The position numbers and the translations under genes are program-made. A stretch of 64,000 nt of DNA from NCBI RefSeq assembly GCF_963931675.1, contig NZ_OZ007039.1, forward strand, positions 715,657 through 779,656. The letters are read 5' to 3'. Below, piece by piece: positions 15,897-25,857 of this stretch. Each line of letters starts with the position of its first letter. Within the stretch, counting starts at the first letter, position 1. Source of the DNA: an uncultured Alistipes sp. Lineage in GTDB: Bacteria > Bacteroidota > Bacteroidia > Bacteroidales > Rikenellaceae. The notes beneath the pieces were generated by a model. That model did not search any database. It was not told the DNA's origin and saw only the letters and a list, made by a program, of their open reading frames with translations.

Positions 15897-18059
15897 ATGA
15901 AGAGATTGACGACACGGAGCGCACGGCGTGCAGCCCAGGGGCTGTTCGCAGCGGCGCTCCTTTTCACGGCCGGCCCCGCCGCAGCCGAAGGAGAGTATGC
16001 CGAGATCGCCCGCCTGAAGGGGATGAACCAGACGGTGCGGGGCATCCGCTCGATGAACGACGGCGAACACTACACCGTCCTCGCGGGCAACGACATCCGC
16101 CGCTACGCCTATGCCTCGGAAGGCCCGGGCGAAAGCCTGCTTCCGTCACCGACGCCGAATCTGGCGATCTCCGACTATACGCTTTCGCCCGACGAGCGCT
16201 CGATCCTCATCGCCTCGGGACGTCACCCCATCTACCGACACTCCTACACCACGAGTTACTCGCTCATCCGCGACGGACGCGTCATCCCGGTTCTGCGCGA
16301 CGCCGAGGCGCCGCGCGACGCTTCGTTCTCGCCCGACGGACGCCGCATCGCCTACTCCGACCACAACGACCTCTACGTCTATGACATCGAGACGCAGCGC
16401 ACGCGCCGCATCACCGACGACGGACGCTGGAACGAGGTGATCAACGGCACGACCGACTGGGTCTACGAGGAGGAGTTCGGCATCACGCGCGCCTACGCCT
16501 TCTCGCCCGACGGACAGAAACTGGCCTATCTGCGTTTCGACGAGAGTCAGGTGCCCCTGATGGAGATGATGCGCTTCGACGGGAAACTCTACAACCGGGC
16601 CTACTCGTTCAAATACCCGAAGGCCGGGGAGGCGAACTCCGTGGTCCAATTGTGGATCGCCGACCTCGCAACGGGTGCGAAAACCCGGATCGACACCGGA
16701 CCCGAAACCGACCAGTATATCCCCCGCATCGGCTGGACACCCGACGGACGGCCCTGGTACTACCGGCTGAACCGCCGCCAGAACACCTTCGAGATGGTGG
16801 TTTGCGAGCCCCACGGCGCCCAGCGGACGGTCTATGAGGAGCGCTCGCAGCAATACGTCGAACGGGTCGACGACAAGACCGTGACGTTCGTCGACCGCGA
16901 CCGCTTCCTCGTGCGGCAGGAGAGCCATACGGGGTACATGCACCTCTACCTCTACAGCCTGCGCCGCGGCCTGCTCGAACAGGTGACCAGGGGGGCCTGG
17001 GAGGTGACCGACGTGGTGGGAACCGACGGCAAGCGCGTCTGGTACCTCTCGACCGAGACCTCGCCGCTGCGCCGCAACCTCTACAGCGTGCGGCTCGACG
17101 GGAAGGACAAACAGCGGCTCACGCAGGGCGAGGGCTACTACACCGTCTCGCCGAGCAAGGGGATGAAGTATTTCATCACGACCTTCTCGAACGCCACGAC
17201 CCCCAACCTCACCGAAGTCCGCGACGCCGCAGGACAATGGCTCCGCACGCTGGCCGACAGCCGCGAGCTGCGGGCCGAACTGATGGCTGCGGACCGGCCC
17301 GTCAAGGAGTTCTTCACCTTCGTGACCGAACGCGGCGACACGCTCAACGCCTACCGCATCCTGCCCCGCGGGTTCGATCCCGCGAAGCGTTACCCGGTGC
17401 TGCTGACGCAATATTCGGGTCCCGGTTCGCAGTCGGTGGCCGACCGCTGGTCGATGGACTGGGAGGATGCCCTCGCCGAAAAGGGCTACATCGTGGTCTG
17501 CGCCGACGGCCGCGGCACCGGATTTCGGGGCGAGAAGTTCAAGAAACTCACCTACGGACGGCTCGGCGCCCTGGAGGTCGAGGACCAGCTCTCGACGGCC
17601 CGCTACATGGCTGCACAGCCCTGGGTCGACCCCGACCGGATCGGGATTTACGGCTGGTCCTACGGCGGTTTCATGGCCCTGAGCTGCGCCCTCAAGGGAC
17701 ACGGGCTCTTCCGCATGGCCATCGCCGTGGCTCCCGTCACCTCGTGGCGCTACTACGACACGATCTACACCGAGATCTACAACAACCTGCCGCAGTTCAA
17801 TGCCGAAGGGTATGACAAATACTCCCCGATCCACTTTGCACAGATGCTCGACGACCGGCGCACCCGGTTGCTCATCATCCACGGCACGGCCGACGACAAC
17901 GTGCATTTCCAGAACACCGTGGAGATGACCCGCGCCCTGAACCGAGCCGGGAAGCAGTATGACATGATGGTGTACCCCGATCAGAACCACTCGATGTGGC
18001 CCGACGCAACAGCACACATAAGACAGAAGATGATTGACTACACCCTGAAGAATTTATGA
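15897..18059 (+). CDS. Dipeptidyl peptidase IV-type serine peptidase (family S9B)
   Basis: Exported peptidase (720 residues) that removes N-terminal dipeptides ending in proline from peptides, in the periplasm or at the cell surface. A signal peptide covers the first ~27 residues ([15 protein letters not shown]). A DPP-IV N-terminal beta-propeller follows (about 85-445; [21 protein letters not shown]). The C-terminal hydrolase domain has the nucleophile in GWSYGGF (Ser588), aspartate in [10 protein letters not shown] (Asp666) and histidine in DQNHSMWP (His698). The double-Glu substrate motif (EEEF) is present. The stop overlaps the next gene's ATG by 4 nt. Confidence 0.95.
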   Translation: MKRLTTRSARRAAQGLFAAALLFTAGPAAAEGEYAEIARLKGMNQTVRGIRSMNDGEHYTVLAGNDIRRYAYASEGPGESLLPSPTPNLAISDYTLSPDERSILIASGRHPIYRHSYTTSYSLIRDGRVIPVLRDAEAPRDASFSPDGRRIAYSDHNDLYVYDIETQRTRRITDDGRWNEVINGTTDWVYEEEFGITRAYAFSPDGQKLAYLRFDESQVPLMEMMRFDGKLYNRAYSFKYPKAGEANSVVQLWIADLATGAKTRIDTGPETDQYIPRIGWTPDGRPWYYRLNRRQNTFEMVVCEPHGAQRTVYEERSQQYVERVDDKTVTFVDRDRFLVRQESHTGYMHLYLYSLRRGLLEQVTRGAWEVTDVVGTDGKRVWYLSTETSPLRRNLYSVRLDGKDKQRLTQGEGYYTVSPSKGMKYFITTFSNATTPNLTEVRDAAGQWLRTLADSRELRAELMAADRPVKEFFTFVTERGDTLNAYRILPRGFDPAKRYPVLLTQYSGPGSQSVADRWSMDWEDALAEKGYIVVCADGRGTGFRGEKFKKLTYGRLGALEVEDQLSTARYMAAQPWVDPDRIGIYGWSYGGFMALSCALKGHGLFRMAIAVAPVTSWRYYDTIYTEIYNNLPQFNAEGYDKYSPIHFAQMLDDRRTRLLIIHGTADDNVHFQNTVEMTRALNRAGKQYDMMVYPDQNHSMWPDATAHIRQKMIDYTLKNL

Positions 18060-18529
18060 CGCACTCCCTGCAACTCGAAACGCCCGTCGGACCGGTCACG
18101 GTGACGGCCTCGGACGATGCCGTCACCGGGCTCTGCTTCGGGACGGAGCTCCCGGAGGATTCGCTTCTCTGTCGGGAAGAGGATGCCACGCCGCTGCTGC
18201 GGGAAGCCGCCGCACAACTCCGGGAGTACTTCGCCGGAACGCGCCGGGCGTTCACCCTTCCGCTCGCACCGGCCGGCACGGCGTTCCAGCAGCGGGTCTG
18301 GAAGGCCCTGCGGACCATTCCCTGCGGAGAGACGCGCACCTACAAGCAGATCGCCGAACAGATCGGCCGCAACCGGGCTTACCGGGCCGTAGGGATGGCC
18401 AACAACCGCAATCCGATCGCCATCCTGATCCCCTGCCACCGGGTCATCGGCCACGACGGGCGGCTCACCGGATATGCCGGCGGGCTCGGCATCAAGGAGC
18501 GGCTGCTGGACCTGGAAAAAAAGCGATAG
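18056..18529 (+). CDS. ogt: Methylated-DNA--protein-cysteine methyltransferase
   Basis: Suicide DNA-repair protein (157 residues) that takes the alkyl group from O6-methylguanine onto its own cysteine. The active-site motif IPCHRVIG is intact (Cys127), and the helix-turn-helix region [20 protein letters not shown] and the asparagine hinge (ANNRNP) are present. The ATG overlaps the DPP-IV stop (ATGA), so translation is coupled although the functions are unrelated. A strong terminator follows. Confidence 0.95.
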   Translation: MTHSLQLETPVGPVTVTASDDAVTGLCFGTELPEDSLLCREEDATPLLREAAAQLREYFAGTRRAFTLPLAPAGTAFQQRVWKALRTIPCGETRTYKQIAEQIGRNRAYRAVGMANNRNPIAILIPCHRVIGHDGRLTGYAGGLGIKERLLDLEKKR

Positions 18530-18539
18530 CCGCCCCCGC

Positions 18540-18590
18540 CATTGCGCCGCCGGACGATTTTCGGAAAGAACGTCATTGCGCCGCCGGACG
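18540..18590 (+). repeat. Two 17-bp direct repeats
   Basis: CATTGCGCCGCCGGACG occurs at 18540-18556 and 18574-18590, separated by 17 nt; the following bases are also similar (CGGAAAGAA and CGGAAAAAG). It fills the short gap between ogt and the convergent nuo operon. Confidence 0.8.
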
Positions 18591-18600
18591 GTTGCGGAAA

Positions 18601-18634
18601 AAGAGGGAAGACCCCGCGCGGGGTTTTCCCTCTT
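18601..18634. terminator. Bidirectional terminator between ogt and nuoN
   Basis: AAGAGGGAAGACCCC (18601-18615) pairs with GGGGTTTTCCCTCTT (18620-18634), with two G-T pairs; A-rich sequence precedes it and pyrimidine-rich sequence follows. Confidence 0.7.
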
Positions 18635-18651
18635 CTCGTCCGGCAGGCTCG

Positions 18652-20079
18652 TCAGAGCCCGAAGGAGAGGGCGTTGATGCCCTCGTAGACGGAGCTGACG
18701 AGCCCCAGCAGCAGCACGCCGGCCATGCAGAGAGCCAGGCTGATGCGCGTACCGACATCGCTGCGGAATGCGGCGATCGGCTCATCGGACGGGGTGATGA
18801 ACATCGCCTTGACAATCAGCAGGTAGTAGTAGAGCGAGATCACCGTATTGAGCAGGGCGATGAAGACCAGCACGTAGAAACCGGCCTTGAAGGCCGCGGC
18901 AAAGACGAAGAACTTCGAGAAGAAGCCCGCGAAGGGCGGAATCCCGGCCAGCGAGAAGAGCGCCAGCATCATCATCACGGCCAGCCGGGGGTTGGTGCGG
19001 TAGAAGCCGTTGTAATCCTCCAGCGAGACCTTGCCCCCCGAGTGCTGCTCGACGGTCGACAGCACGCCGAAGACCGCGAGGTTCGCGGCCAGGTAGACCA
19101 GCACGTAGAAGACCAGCGAGGTCATGCCCTGAGCGCTGCCGCCGATAACGGCCAGCATGATGTACCCGGCCTGGGAGATCGACGAGAAGGCCATGAAGCG
19201 CTTCAGGTTCCGCTGACGCAGGGCGAAGAGGTTCGCCACGGTAATGCTCAGCACCGTGACGACCCACAGCAGCGTCTGCCACTCCTCGACCAGCGGTGCG
19301 AAGACCTTGACCAGCGTCGTGAAGAGCACGAACGCCGCAGCGGCCTTCGAGACCACCGAGAGGTACGACGTGACGGCCGTCGGGGCGCCCTGGTAGGCGT
19401 CGGCCGTCCAGAGGTGGAAGGGCACGAGCGAGATCTTGAAGCCCAGTCCCGAGAAGAAGAAGACCATCGACAGGATCACGAGCGGCGAGGCGGTCAGCCG
19501 GGCCGCCATGTCGTCGAAGTAGAGCGTGCCGGTCGTACCGTAGAGGAACGAGATGCCGAAGAGCATCAGCCCGCTCGAAAAGAGCGCGCAGAGGATGTAT
19601 TTCGCCCCGGCCTCGGCCGAGTGGTGCCTGTACTTGTCGAAGGCCACCAGGCAGGCCATCGGCACCGAAGCCAGCTCCAGGCCGATGAAGAACAACAGGA
19701 AGTGCCCCGCCGAGATCATGAAGTACATGCCCAGCAGCGTCGAAAGCGTCAGGATGTAGAATTCACCCTGCTTGTGGTGCGTATCCTCGCGCCGCAGCCA
19801 CGGGTCGGCCTGCAGGCAGACGATCAGCGCTCCGATCGAAAGGATGCTCTTCACCACGCCGTCCATCGCGGCGTAACGGAACATCCCGCCGAAGAGTTCG
19901 CCCTCCGGGCCCGGGATGAGATTCACCGCGACCTGCACGGCCAGCAGTCCGCATGCCACGGCCGAAAACCAGCGGCGCCCGCGTTTGCCCGCAAGGAGGT
20001 CGTAGAGGAAGAGAAGAATGAGGATCGCCGTGAGGGTCAGTTCGGCCCGCATCAGCGGAAATATCATCGTGTAATCCAT
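18652..20079 (-). CDS. nuoN: NADH-quinone oxidoreductase subunit N
   Basis: Antiporter-like, proton-translocating membrane subunit of respiratory complex I (475 residues, about 14 hydrophobic segments). The characteristic proton-channel region is present ([23 protein letters not shown]), with the conserved Lys and His. It is the last gene of the minus-strand nuo operon, 6 nt after nuoM. Confidence 0.95.
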   Translation of the reverse strand: MDYTMIFPLMRAELTLTAILILLFLYDLLAGKRGRRWFSAVACGLLAVQVAVNLIPGPEGELFGGMFRYAAMDGVVKSILSIGALIVCLQADPWLRREDTHHKQGEFYILTLSTLLGMYFMISAGHFLLFFIGLELASVPMACLVAFDKYRHHSAEAGAKYILCALFSSGLMLFGISFLYGTTGTLYFDDMAARLTASPLVILSMVFFFSGLGFKISLVPFHLWTADAYQGAPTAVTSYLSVVSKAAAAFVLFTTLVKVFAPLVEEWQTLLWVVTVLSITVANLFALRQRNLKRFMAFSSISQAGYIMLAVIGGSAQGMTSLVFYVLVYLAANLAVFGVLSTVEQHSGGKVSLEDYNGFYRTNPRLAVMMMLALFSLAGIPPFAGFFSKFFVFAAAFKAGFYVLVFIALLNTVISLYYYLLIVKAMFITPSDEPIAAFRSDVGTRISLALCMAGVLLLGLVSSVYEGINALSFGL

Positions 20080-20085
20080 AGTCGC

Positions 20086-21570
20086 TTAGCTCAAGATGTG
20101 TGCAATGAGTTCCGAGACGCTGCCGCGGATCAGGTCGCTCACCCACAGCGGCGCGAGTCCCATCCCGGCGATGGCCACGACGAGGCAGATGACCGCAAGG
20201 CGTTCGTCCCACGTGGCGTCGGAGAGTTTCAGGTGTTCGGGGTTTTCGCACGTGCCGTAGAGGATCCGCCCGACGACGCGCAGGATGTAGACCGCCGTGA
20301 TGACGATCGACGTGCAGGCGATGACGGTCACCACGCGGTGGAACGTGTCGGCGTTCATGAAGGCGCCGTTGAAGATCGTCATCTCGGCCACAAAGCCGCT
20401 CAGGCCCGGCAGTCCGAGGTTCGCCAGACCGGCGATCACGTACCCCACGGCGAGGAAGGGCATCACCTTCATCAGACCGCTCAACTGGCGCACGTCGCGC
20501 GTGTGGGTGCGTCCGTAGATCATACCGATCAGCGCGAAGAAGAGCGCCGTCATCAGACCGTGGCTCAGCATCTGCAGGATGGCACCCGTCGAGGCCGTGG
20601 TGTTCATCATCAGGATGGCGAAGAGCACCAGCCCGCAGTGCGAGACGGACGAATAGGCGTTGATGTACTTCAGGTCGGTCTGCACGCAGGCCGAGAAGGC
20701 GCCATAAACCACCGAGATGGTCGTCAGGATGATGAAGATCCAGCTCAGCTCGTGGGCGGCGTCGGGCAGCAGGTACATCGCCACGCGGAAGCAGCCGTAG
20801 CCGCCGAGCTTCATCAGCACCCCGGCGTGGAGCATCGAGACGGCCGTCGGGGCCGAGGCGTGGCCGTCGGGGCTCCACGTGTGGAAGGGGAACAGGGCCC
20901 CCAGGACGCCGAATCCCACGAAAACCAGCGGGAACCAGATCCGCTGCAGCGCGACGGGAATGTTGTGCAGCGCGGCGATCTCCTGGACGTTCATCGTCGT
21001 GGCCCCGGCGCCGAAGTAGATGCCCAGAATGCCGATCAGCAGCAGCGCCGAACCGCCCATGAGCATCAGCGTCAGCTTCATGGCCGAATACTCCTTGCGG
21101 CCGCTGCCCCAGACGCCGATCAGGAGGTACATCGGGATCAGCGCCACCTCGTAGAACATGAACATCGTGAACAAGTCCACCGAGATGAAGAAGCCGAAGA
21201 CCCCGACACTCAGCAGGCAGTACCAGAGGAAGTAGGCCTTCACGTCCTTCTGCATCTGCCACGAGGCGAAGGTTCCGGTGAAGACGATGATGGCCGACAG
21301 CAGGAGCATGGCCACCGAGATGCCGTCGACGCCCACGGCGTAGTGGATGTTGAGCGGGGCGTACCACACGACGCTGTCGGTCAGGAGCATCTGGGCCGTT
21401 TCACCCGCCTCGCGCAGCCCGAGGTAACGGAAGACGAGCACCACGGCCAGCGCCAGCAGCACCGACGCGCCCGTGACCATCACGGCATGGATCTGCCGCC
21501 GCGACTTCGAGAGCCACAGCCCCAGCATCATCACCAGGGGCACGGCAGGAAACAGGGATAGTATATTCAT
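20086..21570 (-). CDS. nuoM: NADH-quinone oxidoreductase subunit M
   Basis: Antiporter-like proton-pumping subunit of complex I (494 residues, about 14 membrane segments). Diagnostic features are the conserved glutamate segment MFMFYEVALIPMYLLIG and the FHTWSPDGHASAPTAVSMLHAGVLMKLGGYG region of the proton channel. It lies between nuoL (12 nt upstream) and nuoN. Confidence 0.95.
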   Translation of the reverse strand: MNILSLFPAVPLVMMLGLWLSKSRRQIHAVMVTGASVLLALAVVLVFRYLGLREAGETAQMLLTDSVVWYAPLNIHYAVGVDGISVAMLLLSAIIVFTGTFASWQMQKDVKAYFLWYCLLSVGVFGFFISVDLFTMFMFYEVALIPMYLLIGVWGSGRKEYSAMKLTLMLMGGSALLLIGILGIYFGAGATTMNVQEIAALHNIPVALQRIWFPLVFVGFGVLGALFPFHTWSPDGHASAPTAVSMLHAGVLMKLGGYGCFRVAMYLLPDAAHELSWIFIILTTISVVYGAFSACVQTDLKYINAYSSVSHCGLVLFAILMMNTTASTGAILQMLSHGLMTALFFALIGMIYGRTHTRDVRQLSGLMKVMPFLAVGYVIAGLANLGLPGLSGFVAEMTIFNGAFMNADTFHRVVTVIACTSIVITAVYILRVVGRILYGTCENPEHLKLSDATWDERLAVICLVVAIAGMGLAPLWVSDLIRGSVSELIAHILS

Positions 21571-21582
21571 AACACGTTCCGA

Positions 21583-23475
21583 TTAGCAGATGAGAAGAAT
21601 CAGGATCGTCAGCCCCAGCGCACCGCCGAGGAACCACATGCAGTAGCGCTGCACACTGCCGCTCTGCATCTCGCGGATCAGGCAGGCGGCGCCGTTCGTG
21701 ACGCTGGCCAGCAGGTTCAGGAAGCCGTCGACAACATGGCGGTCGAACCACGCAATCGGGGTCGAGATACAGGCGAAGATCACCCGGTGGGTGATGAACT
21801 GATAGATTTCGTCGATGTAGAAGCGGTGATAAGCCGCGCGGTGCAGACCGCTGAACCTTTCGGCCAGCCGGTCGGCCACGGGCTGCTTCTCCCGGGCGTA
21901 CATCCACGTAGCCAGCGCAATGGCCGCCACGGCCACGCAGAGGCTGATGGTCGCCACGCCGCCGTCGATGTGGATCGTGTAGGCCAGCCCGTCGGACGAG
22001 ACGAACTGTCCGAAGGGGATGAAGCCCGCCACGCAGGTTACGGCCGCCAGGACCAGCAGCGGAAGGGTCATCGTCACGGGAGCCTCGTGGGGCGTATGCG
22101 CGGCGTGGAGCTCGCGGTTCTCACGCCCCCAGAAGATGCCGTAGTAGAGACGGAACATGTAGAAGGCCGTCAGGCCCGCGATGGCCGTCATCACCCACCC
22201 CATGACGGGGCTGAACGCAAAGCAGGCCGTGAGGATCTCATCCTTGGAGAAGAAGCCGCTGAAGGGCCAGATCCCCGCGATGGCCAGGCACGCCACGAGG
22301 AACGTCGCGTGCGTCAGTGGCATATACTTGCGCAAGCCGCCCATCGCCGACATCTCGTTCGAGTGCACGGCGTGGATGATCGCCCCGGCGCCGAGGAAGA
22401 GCAGCGCCTTGAACATCGCGTGGGTGAAGAGGTGGAACATCGAGGCCATGTAGCCCAGACCGCCCGTGTGGGGGTCGTTCGACGTACAGACGCCCAGCGC
22501 CACGATCATGAAGCCGATCTGCGAAATGGTACTGAAGGCCAGCACACGCTTGATGTCGCTCTGCACGCAGGCCACCACGGCGGCGTACAGCGCCGTGAAG
22601 GCCCCGATATAGGCGGTCCAGTGCAGCACCTCGGGGGCATAGCCGATGAAGAGGGGGAACATCCGCGCCACGAGGTAGACCCCCGCGACGACCATCGTCG
22701 CCGCATGGATCAGCGCCGAAACGGGCGTCGGGCCCTCCATGGCGTCAGGCAGCCAGATGTGCAGCGGGAACATGGCGCTCTTGCCCGCACCGCCGATGAA
22801 CATCAGCCCCAGGGCCAGCGGAATCATCGCACCGGCGGCGGCGATGGTCGTCGCGGCGGGCGTGAAGGTGAAGGTCCCGGCGTAGTAACCGTAGACGAGA
22901 ATGCCGATAAGGAATCCCAGGTCGGCGAAGCGCGTCACGATGAAGGCCTTCTTCGAGGCGGCAATCGCCGCGGGTTTCGTGTAGTAGAAGCCGATCAGCA
23001 GGTAGGAGCTCACGCCCACCAGCTCCCAGAAGAGGTACATCTGGAAGATGTTCGTCGCCACGACCAGCCCCATCATGCTCATCGTGAACAACGACAGGAA
23101 AGCGTAGTAACGCTGGAAGCCCCGCTCGCCCTTCATGTAGCCCAGCGAGTAGATGTGGACCATGAGCGAGACCGTGGAGATCACCACCAGCATCATCACC
23201 GAGATCGGATCGAGCAGCACGCCCAGGTCGATGTGCAGGTCGCCCGCGATGGGCAGCCAGACCGTATTCCAGGGGATCAGCGTCGGGAAGGCCCCGGAGG
23301 CGTCACGCCCCGCTGCAAAATATTCGTAAGCCGTCGTATAGCTCAGCACCGTAACCACGGCCAGCACAGCCGTTCCGATGGCCCCCGCCACCACGGGCCG
23401 GAGCTTCATGCCTGCGAGCCCCAGCAGAAGGAAGCTCACGAAGGGCAGCAACAGAATCAAAATCGTATATTCCAT
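21583..23475 (-). CDS. nuoL: NADH-quinone oxidoreductase subunit L
   Basis: Largest antiporter-like subunit of complex I (630 residues), including the C-terminal lateral helix that braces the membrane arm. The channel motif LHIWLPDAMEGPTPVSALIH and the glutamate segment MYLFWELVGVSSYLLIGFYY are intact. Located between nuoK and nuoM in the operon. Confidence 0.96.
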   Translation of the reverse strand: MEYTILILLLPFVSFLLLGLAGMKLRPVVAGAIGTAVLAVVTVLSYTTAYEYFAAGRDASGAFPTLIPWNTVWLPIAGDLHIDLGVLLDPISVMMLVVISTVSLMVHIYSLGYMKGERGFQRYYAFLSLFTMSMMGLVVATNIFQMYLFWELVGVSSYLLIGFYYTKPAAIAASKKAFIVTRFADLGFLIGILVYGYYAGTFTFTPAATTIAAAGAMIPLALGLMFIGGAGKSAMFPLHIWLPDAMEGPTPVSALIHAATMVVAGVYLVARMFPLFIGYAPEVLHWTAYIGAFTALYAAVVACVQSDIKRVLAFSTISQIGFMIVALGVCTSNDPHTGGLGYMASMFHLFTHAMFKALLFLGAGAIIHAVHSNEMSAMGGLRKYMPLTHATFLVACLAIAGIWPFSGFFSKDEILTACFAFSPVMGWVMTAIAGLTAFYMFRLYYGIFWGRENRELHAAHTPHEAPVTMTLPLLVLAAVTCVAGFIPFGQFVSSDGLAYTIHIDGGVATISLCVAVAAIALATWMYAREKQPVADRLAERFSGLHRAAYHRFYIDEIYQFITHRVIFACISTPIAWFDRHVVDGFLNLLASVTNGAACLIREMQSGSVQRYCMWFLGGALGLTILILLIC

Positions 23476-23491
23476 AAGCTTGCGTACACGG

Positions 23492-23800
23492 TTACCACTT
23501 CATCTCCCGCAGGTTCTTGACCTCGATGTTGCGGATGTTGCGGTAGATGTTGATGATGATGGCGATGGCCACGGCGGTCTCCGCGGCGCTCACGCCGATG
23601 GCAAAGAGCGTAAAGAAGAATCCTTCGAGCTGCCCCGGAAAGAGAAAGCGATTGAAGACCACGAAGTTGATATCCACCGAATTAAGGATCAACTCTACGG
23701 AGATCAGCATCGCCAGCAGGTTGCGGCGCGTGACGAATCCGTAGATGCCTACGAACATCAGGATCGTGGAGACGACGAGGTAATATTCCATTTTTATCAT
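23492..23800 (-). CDS. nuoK: NADH-quinone oxidoreductase subunit K
   Basis: Small three-helix membrane subunit of complex I (102 residues). The family-typical acidic residues inside the helices are visible in AMLISVELILNSVDINF and SAAETAVAIAI, which form part of the proton pathway. The start could also be the ATG nine nucleotides downstream (23791), giving MEYYLVVSTIL; I kept the first ATG. It follows nuoJ by 13 nt. Confidence 0.93.
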   Translation of the reverse strand: MIKMEYYLVVSTILMFVGIYGFVTRRNLLAMLISVELILNSVDINFVVFNRFLFPGQLEGFFFTLFAIGVSAAETAVAIAIIINIYRNIRNIEVKNLREMKW

Positions 23801-23813
23801 AGCCGTACATTTT

Positions 23814-24323
23814 TTAGCGTTTGCGAGCGATCAGGATGCCGCCGACGATGCAGGCCAGCAGCAGTATGCTGATGACCTCGAAGGGCAGCACGTAACCGTA
23901 CTTGTCGGCACTCATCAACGCATGCCCGATCTCCTGGACATTGAGTTCGCCGTGTTCGAAGTGCTGGGGCAGGAAGTCGTGGCGGAGCATCACCCAGAGG
24001 CAGATGCCCAGACTCACGACCGTGGCGATCAGTCCCGCCACGAGTTTGTAGCCCTTCAGGTCGGAGGCCTTGTCGCCTTCGCTCGACGTCAGCAGAATCG
24101 AAAAGACGTAGAGCACCGTGATACCGCCGGCATAGATCAGCAGCTGCACGGCCCCGAGGAACGAATAGTTGAGCTGGAAATAGATACCGGCCGTGCCGAA
24201 CAACACAAACAGCAGATAGGTCGCGGCACGCAAAATACGTTTGGTTGTCACGGCCAGCACGGCATTCACGCTGATAAAAAGCGCAAGAATGATGAAAACG
24301 ATCAGTTCGAGTGTGATCTCCAT
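23814..24323 (-). CDS. nuoJ: NADH-quinone oxidoreductase subunit J
   Basis: Membrane subunit of complex I (169 residues, five predicted helices), with the conserved segment GTAGIYFQLNYSFLGAVQLLIYAGGITVLYVF that contains the family's pi-bulge helix. Begins 3 nt after the nuoI stop. Confidence 0.93.
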   Translation of the reverse strand: MEITLELIVFIILALFISVNAVLAVTTKRILRAATYLLFVLFGTAGIYFQLNYSFLGAVQLLIYAGGITVLYVFSILLTSSEGDKASDLKGYKLVAGLIATVVSLGICLWVMLRHDFLPQHFEHGELNVQEIGHALMSADKYGYVLPFEVISILLLACIVGGILIARKR

Positions 24324-24326
24324 GGC

Positions 24327-24761
24327 TTAGCGGTTGAGTTGTTTGACGAGTTTTTCGCGGGTGAAGACCGCGTGTTCGAACTTCTGGGAGAAGCGGATGG
24401 CGCCCGTTGGGCAACTGTTCACGCACAGGTGGCAGAACATGCACGAACCCAGATCGTACTCATAGCGTACGAGACGTTTTCGGGTTTTTCCCGTTTCGGG
24501 ATCGGTGACCATCTCGGTCGTAAGGCGGATCGTGCCGTTCGGGCAGTTCGTCTGGCACAGCCCGCAGGCGATGCACTTGTTGTGTCCCTCGGCATCGTGC
24601 GGCATGGTCAGTTCGCCGCAGAAGCGGTCGTACATCCGCAGCGTCGCCCGGTTCTCGGGATACTGTTCCGTGACCTTCGGCGTGAAGAACTCCCTGAAAG
24701 TAACTTTCAGGCCCGTAGCCAGGCTGCCGATCCCCTGGAAGAGTCCTTTGATATAGCTCAT
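24327..24761 (-). CDS. nuoI: NADH-quinone oxidoreductase subunit I
   Basis: Peripheral-arm subunit carrying two [4Fe-4S] clusters (N6a and N6b) that relay electrons toward quinone. The 144-residue protein has the two ferredoxin-type motifs CIACGLCQTNCP and CMFCHLCVNSCP. The start is set at the ATG giving MSYIKGLFQGIG, 2 nt after the nuoH stop; the frame stays open upstream but is antisense-like noise across nuoH. Confidence 0.95.
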   Translation of the reverse strand: MSYIKGLFQGIGSLATGLKVTFREFFTPKVTEQYPENRATLRMYDRFCGELTMPHDAEGHNKCIACGLCQTNCPNGTIRLTTEMVTDPETGKTRKRLVRYEYDLGSCMFCHLCVNSCPTGAIRFSQKFEHAVFTREKLVKQLNR

Positions 24762-24763
24762 AA

Positions 24764-25840
24764 TCAGAAATGCAGTTTGAATACGACGACAATGACCATC
24801 AGCAGCAGGTTCACCAGCCCGATCGGCACGAGGTATTTCCATTCGAGGGTCAGGATCTGGTCGACGCGCAGCCGCGGGAAGGTCCACTTGATCCACATCA
24901 GCAGCCACACCACGAAGAAGGCCTTGGCAAAGAACCATACGAAGCCCGGGATGTAGTCCATGACGGTGTTGAAACCCTCCCAGCCGGGGATGTGCAGCGG
25001 CATCCAGCCCCCGAGGAAGATCGTGGCCGCCACGCCCGAGATGATGAACAGGTTGACGAACTCCGCGACGTAGAACAGCCCGAAGTGCATTCCCGAATAC
25101 TCGGTGTGGTAACCGGCCGTCAGTTCCGATTCGGCCTCCGGGAGGTCGAACGGCCCGCGGTTGACCTCGGCGTTGCCCGCGATGAGGTAGATCACGAAGG
25201 CGATCAGCGCCGGGATGTGACCCTTGAAGAGGAACCAGCCGTCGGCCTGCCGCAGGACGATCTCCGAGAACTGCATCGTGTCGGTCAGCACGACGATCGT
25301 GAGGATCGACAGGCCGATCGACAGCTCGTAGGAGATCATCTGGGCGCCGCTGCGCATGGCACCGATGAGCGAATACTTGTTGTTCGAGCCCCAGCCGGCC
25401 AGCAGGATGCCCACCACGCCGATCGACGAGGCGGCCATCAGGAAGAAGACGCCGACGTTGAAGTCGAGGATCTCCAGCCCGCGCGACATGGGCAGGCAGG
25501 CGAAGGCCAGCACCGAGGCCAGGATGACGATGTAGGGGGCCAGGTTGTAGAGGAAGCGGTCCGAATGGCGGACGGTGATGATCTCCTTGGTCAACATCTT
25601 GATAACGTCGCAGAAGACCTGCACCGTGCCCCACGGGCCCACGCGCATCGGGCCCAGACGGCACTGGAACGCCGCACAGACCTTGCGTTCCATGAAGATC
25701 ATCACGATGGCGATCACGGCGTACAACAGCAGCAGGCAGACGCCCACGATCACGCATTCGAGGAAGACAGCCAGACCCAGGGGCATCCACGAGGTCAGCC
25801 AGCCGTGGATCCAACTCGTAATTATGCTGAAATCAAACAT
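24764..25840 (-). CDS. nuoH: NADH-quinone oxidoreductase subunit H
   Basis: Membrane subunit forming much of the quinone-binding chamber of complex I (358 residues, eight or more helices). Conserved segments include MIFMERKVCAAFQCRLGPMRVGPWG and the acidic loop PEAESELTAGYHTEYSGMHF. Slightly more than the usual ~330 residues. Between nuoCD and nuoI. Confidence 0.95.
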   Translation of the reverse strand: MFDFSIITSWIHGWLTSWMPLGLAVFLECVIVGVCLLLLYAVIAIVMIFMERKVCAAFQCRLGPMRVGPWGTVQVFCDVIKMLTKEIITVRHSDRFLYNLAPYIVILASVLAFACLPMSRGLEILDFNVGVFFLMAASSIGVVGILLAGWGSNNKYSLIGAMRSGAQMISYELSIGLSILTIVVLTDTMQFSEIVLRQADGWFLFKGHIPALIAFVIYLIAGNAEVNRGPFDLPEAESELTAGYHTEYSGMHFGLFYVAEFVNLFIISGVAATIFLGGWMPLHIPGWEGFNTVMDYIPGFVWFFAKAFFVVWLLMWIKWTFPRLRVDQILTLEWKYLVPIGLVNLLLMVIVVVFKLHF

Positions 25841-25857
25841 AGCTTCGGGTTTTGCGT

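Noticed and set aside
18592..21561. Very long open frame (989 codons) on the plus strand opposite nuoN and nuoM
   Set aside because: It is rich in Arg, His, Glu, Gln and Asp, the typical result of reading a high-GC gene antisense; the nuo proteins on the other strand are unmistakable. The same holds for other long antisense frames at 4580-7207, 30702-32942 and 32915-35920.
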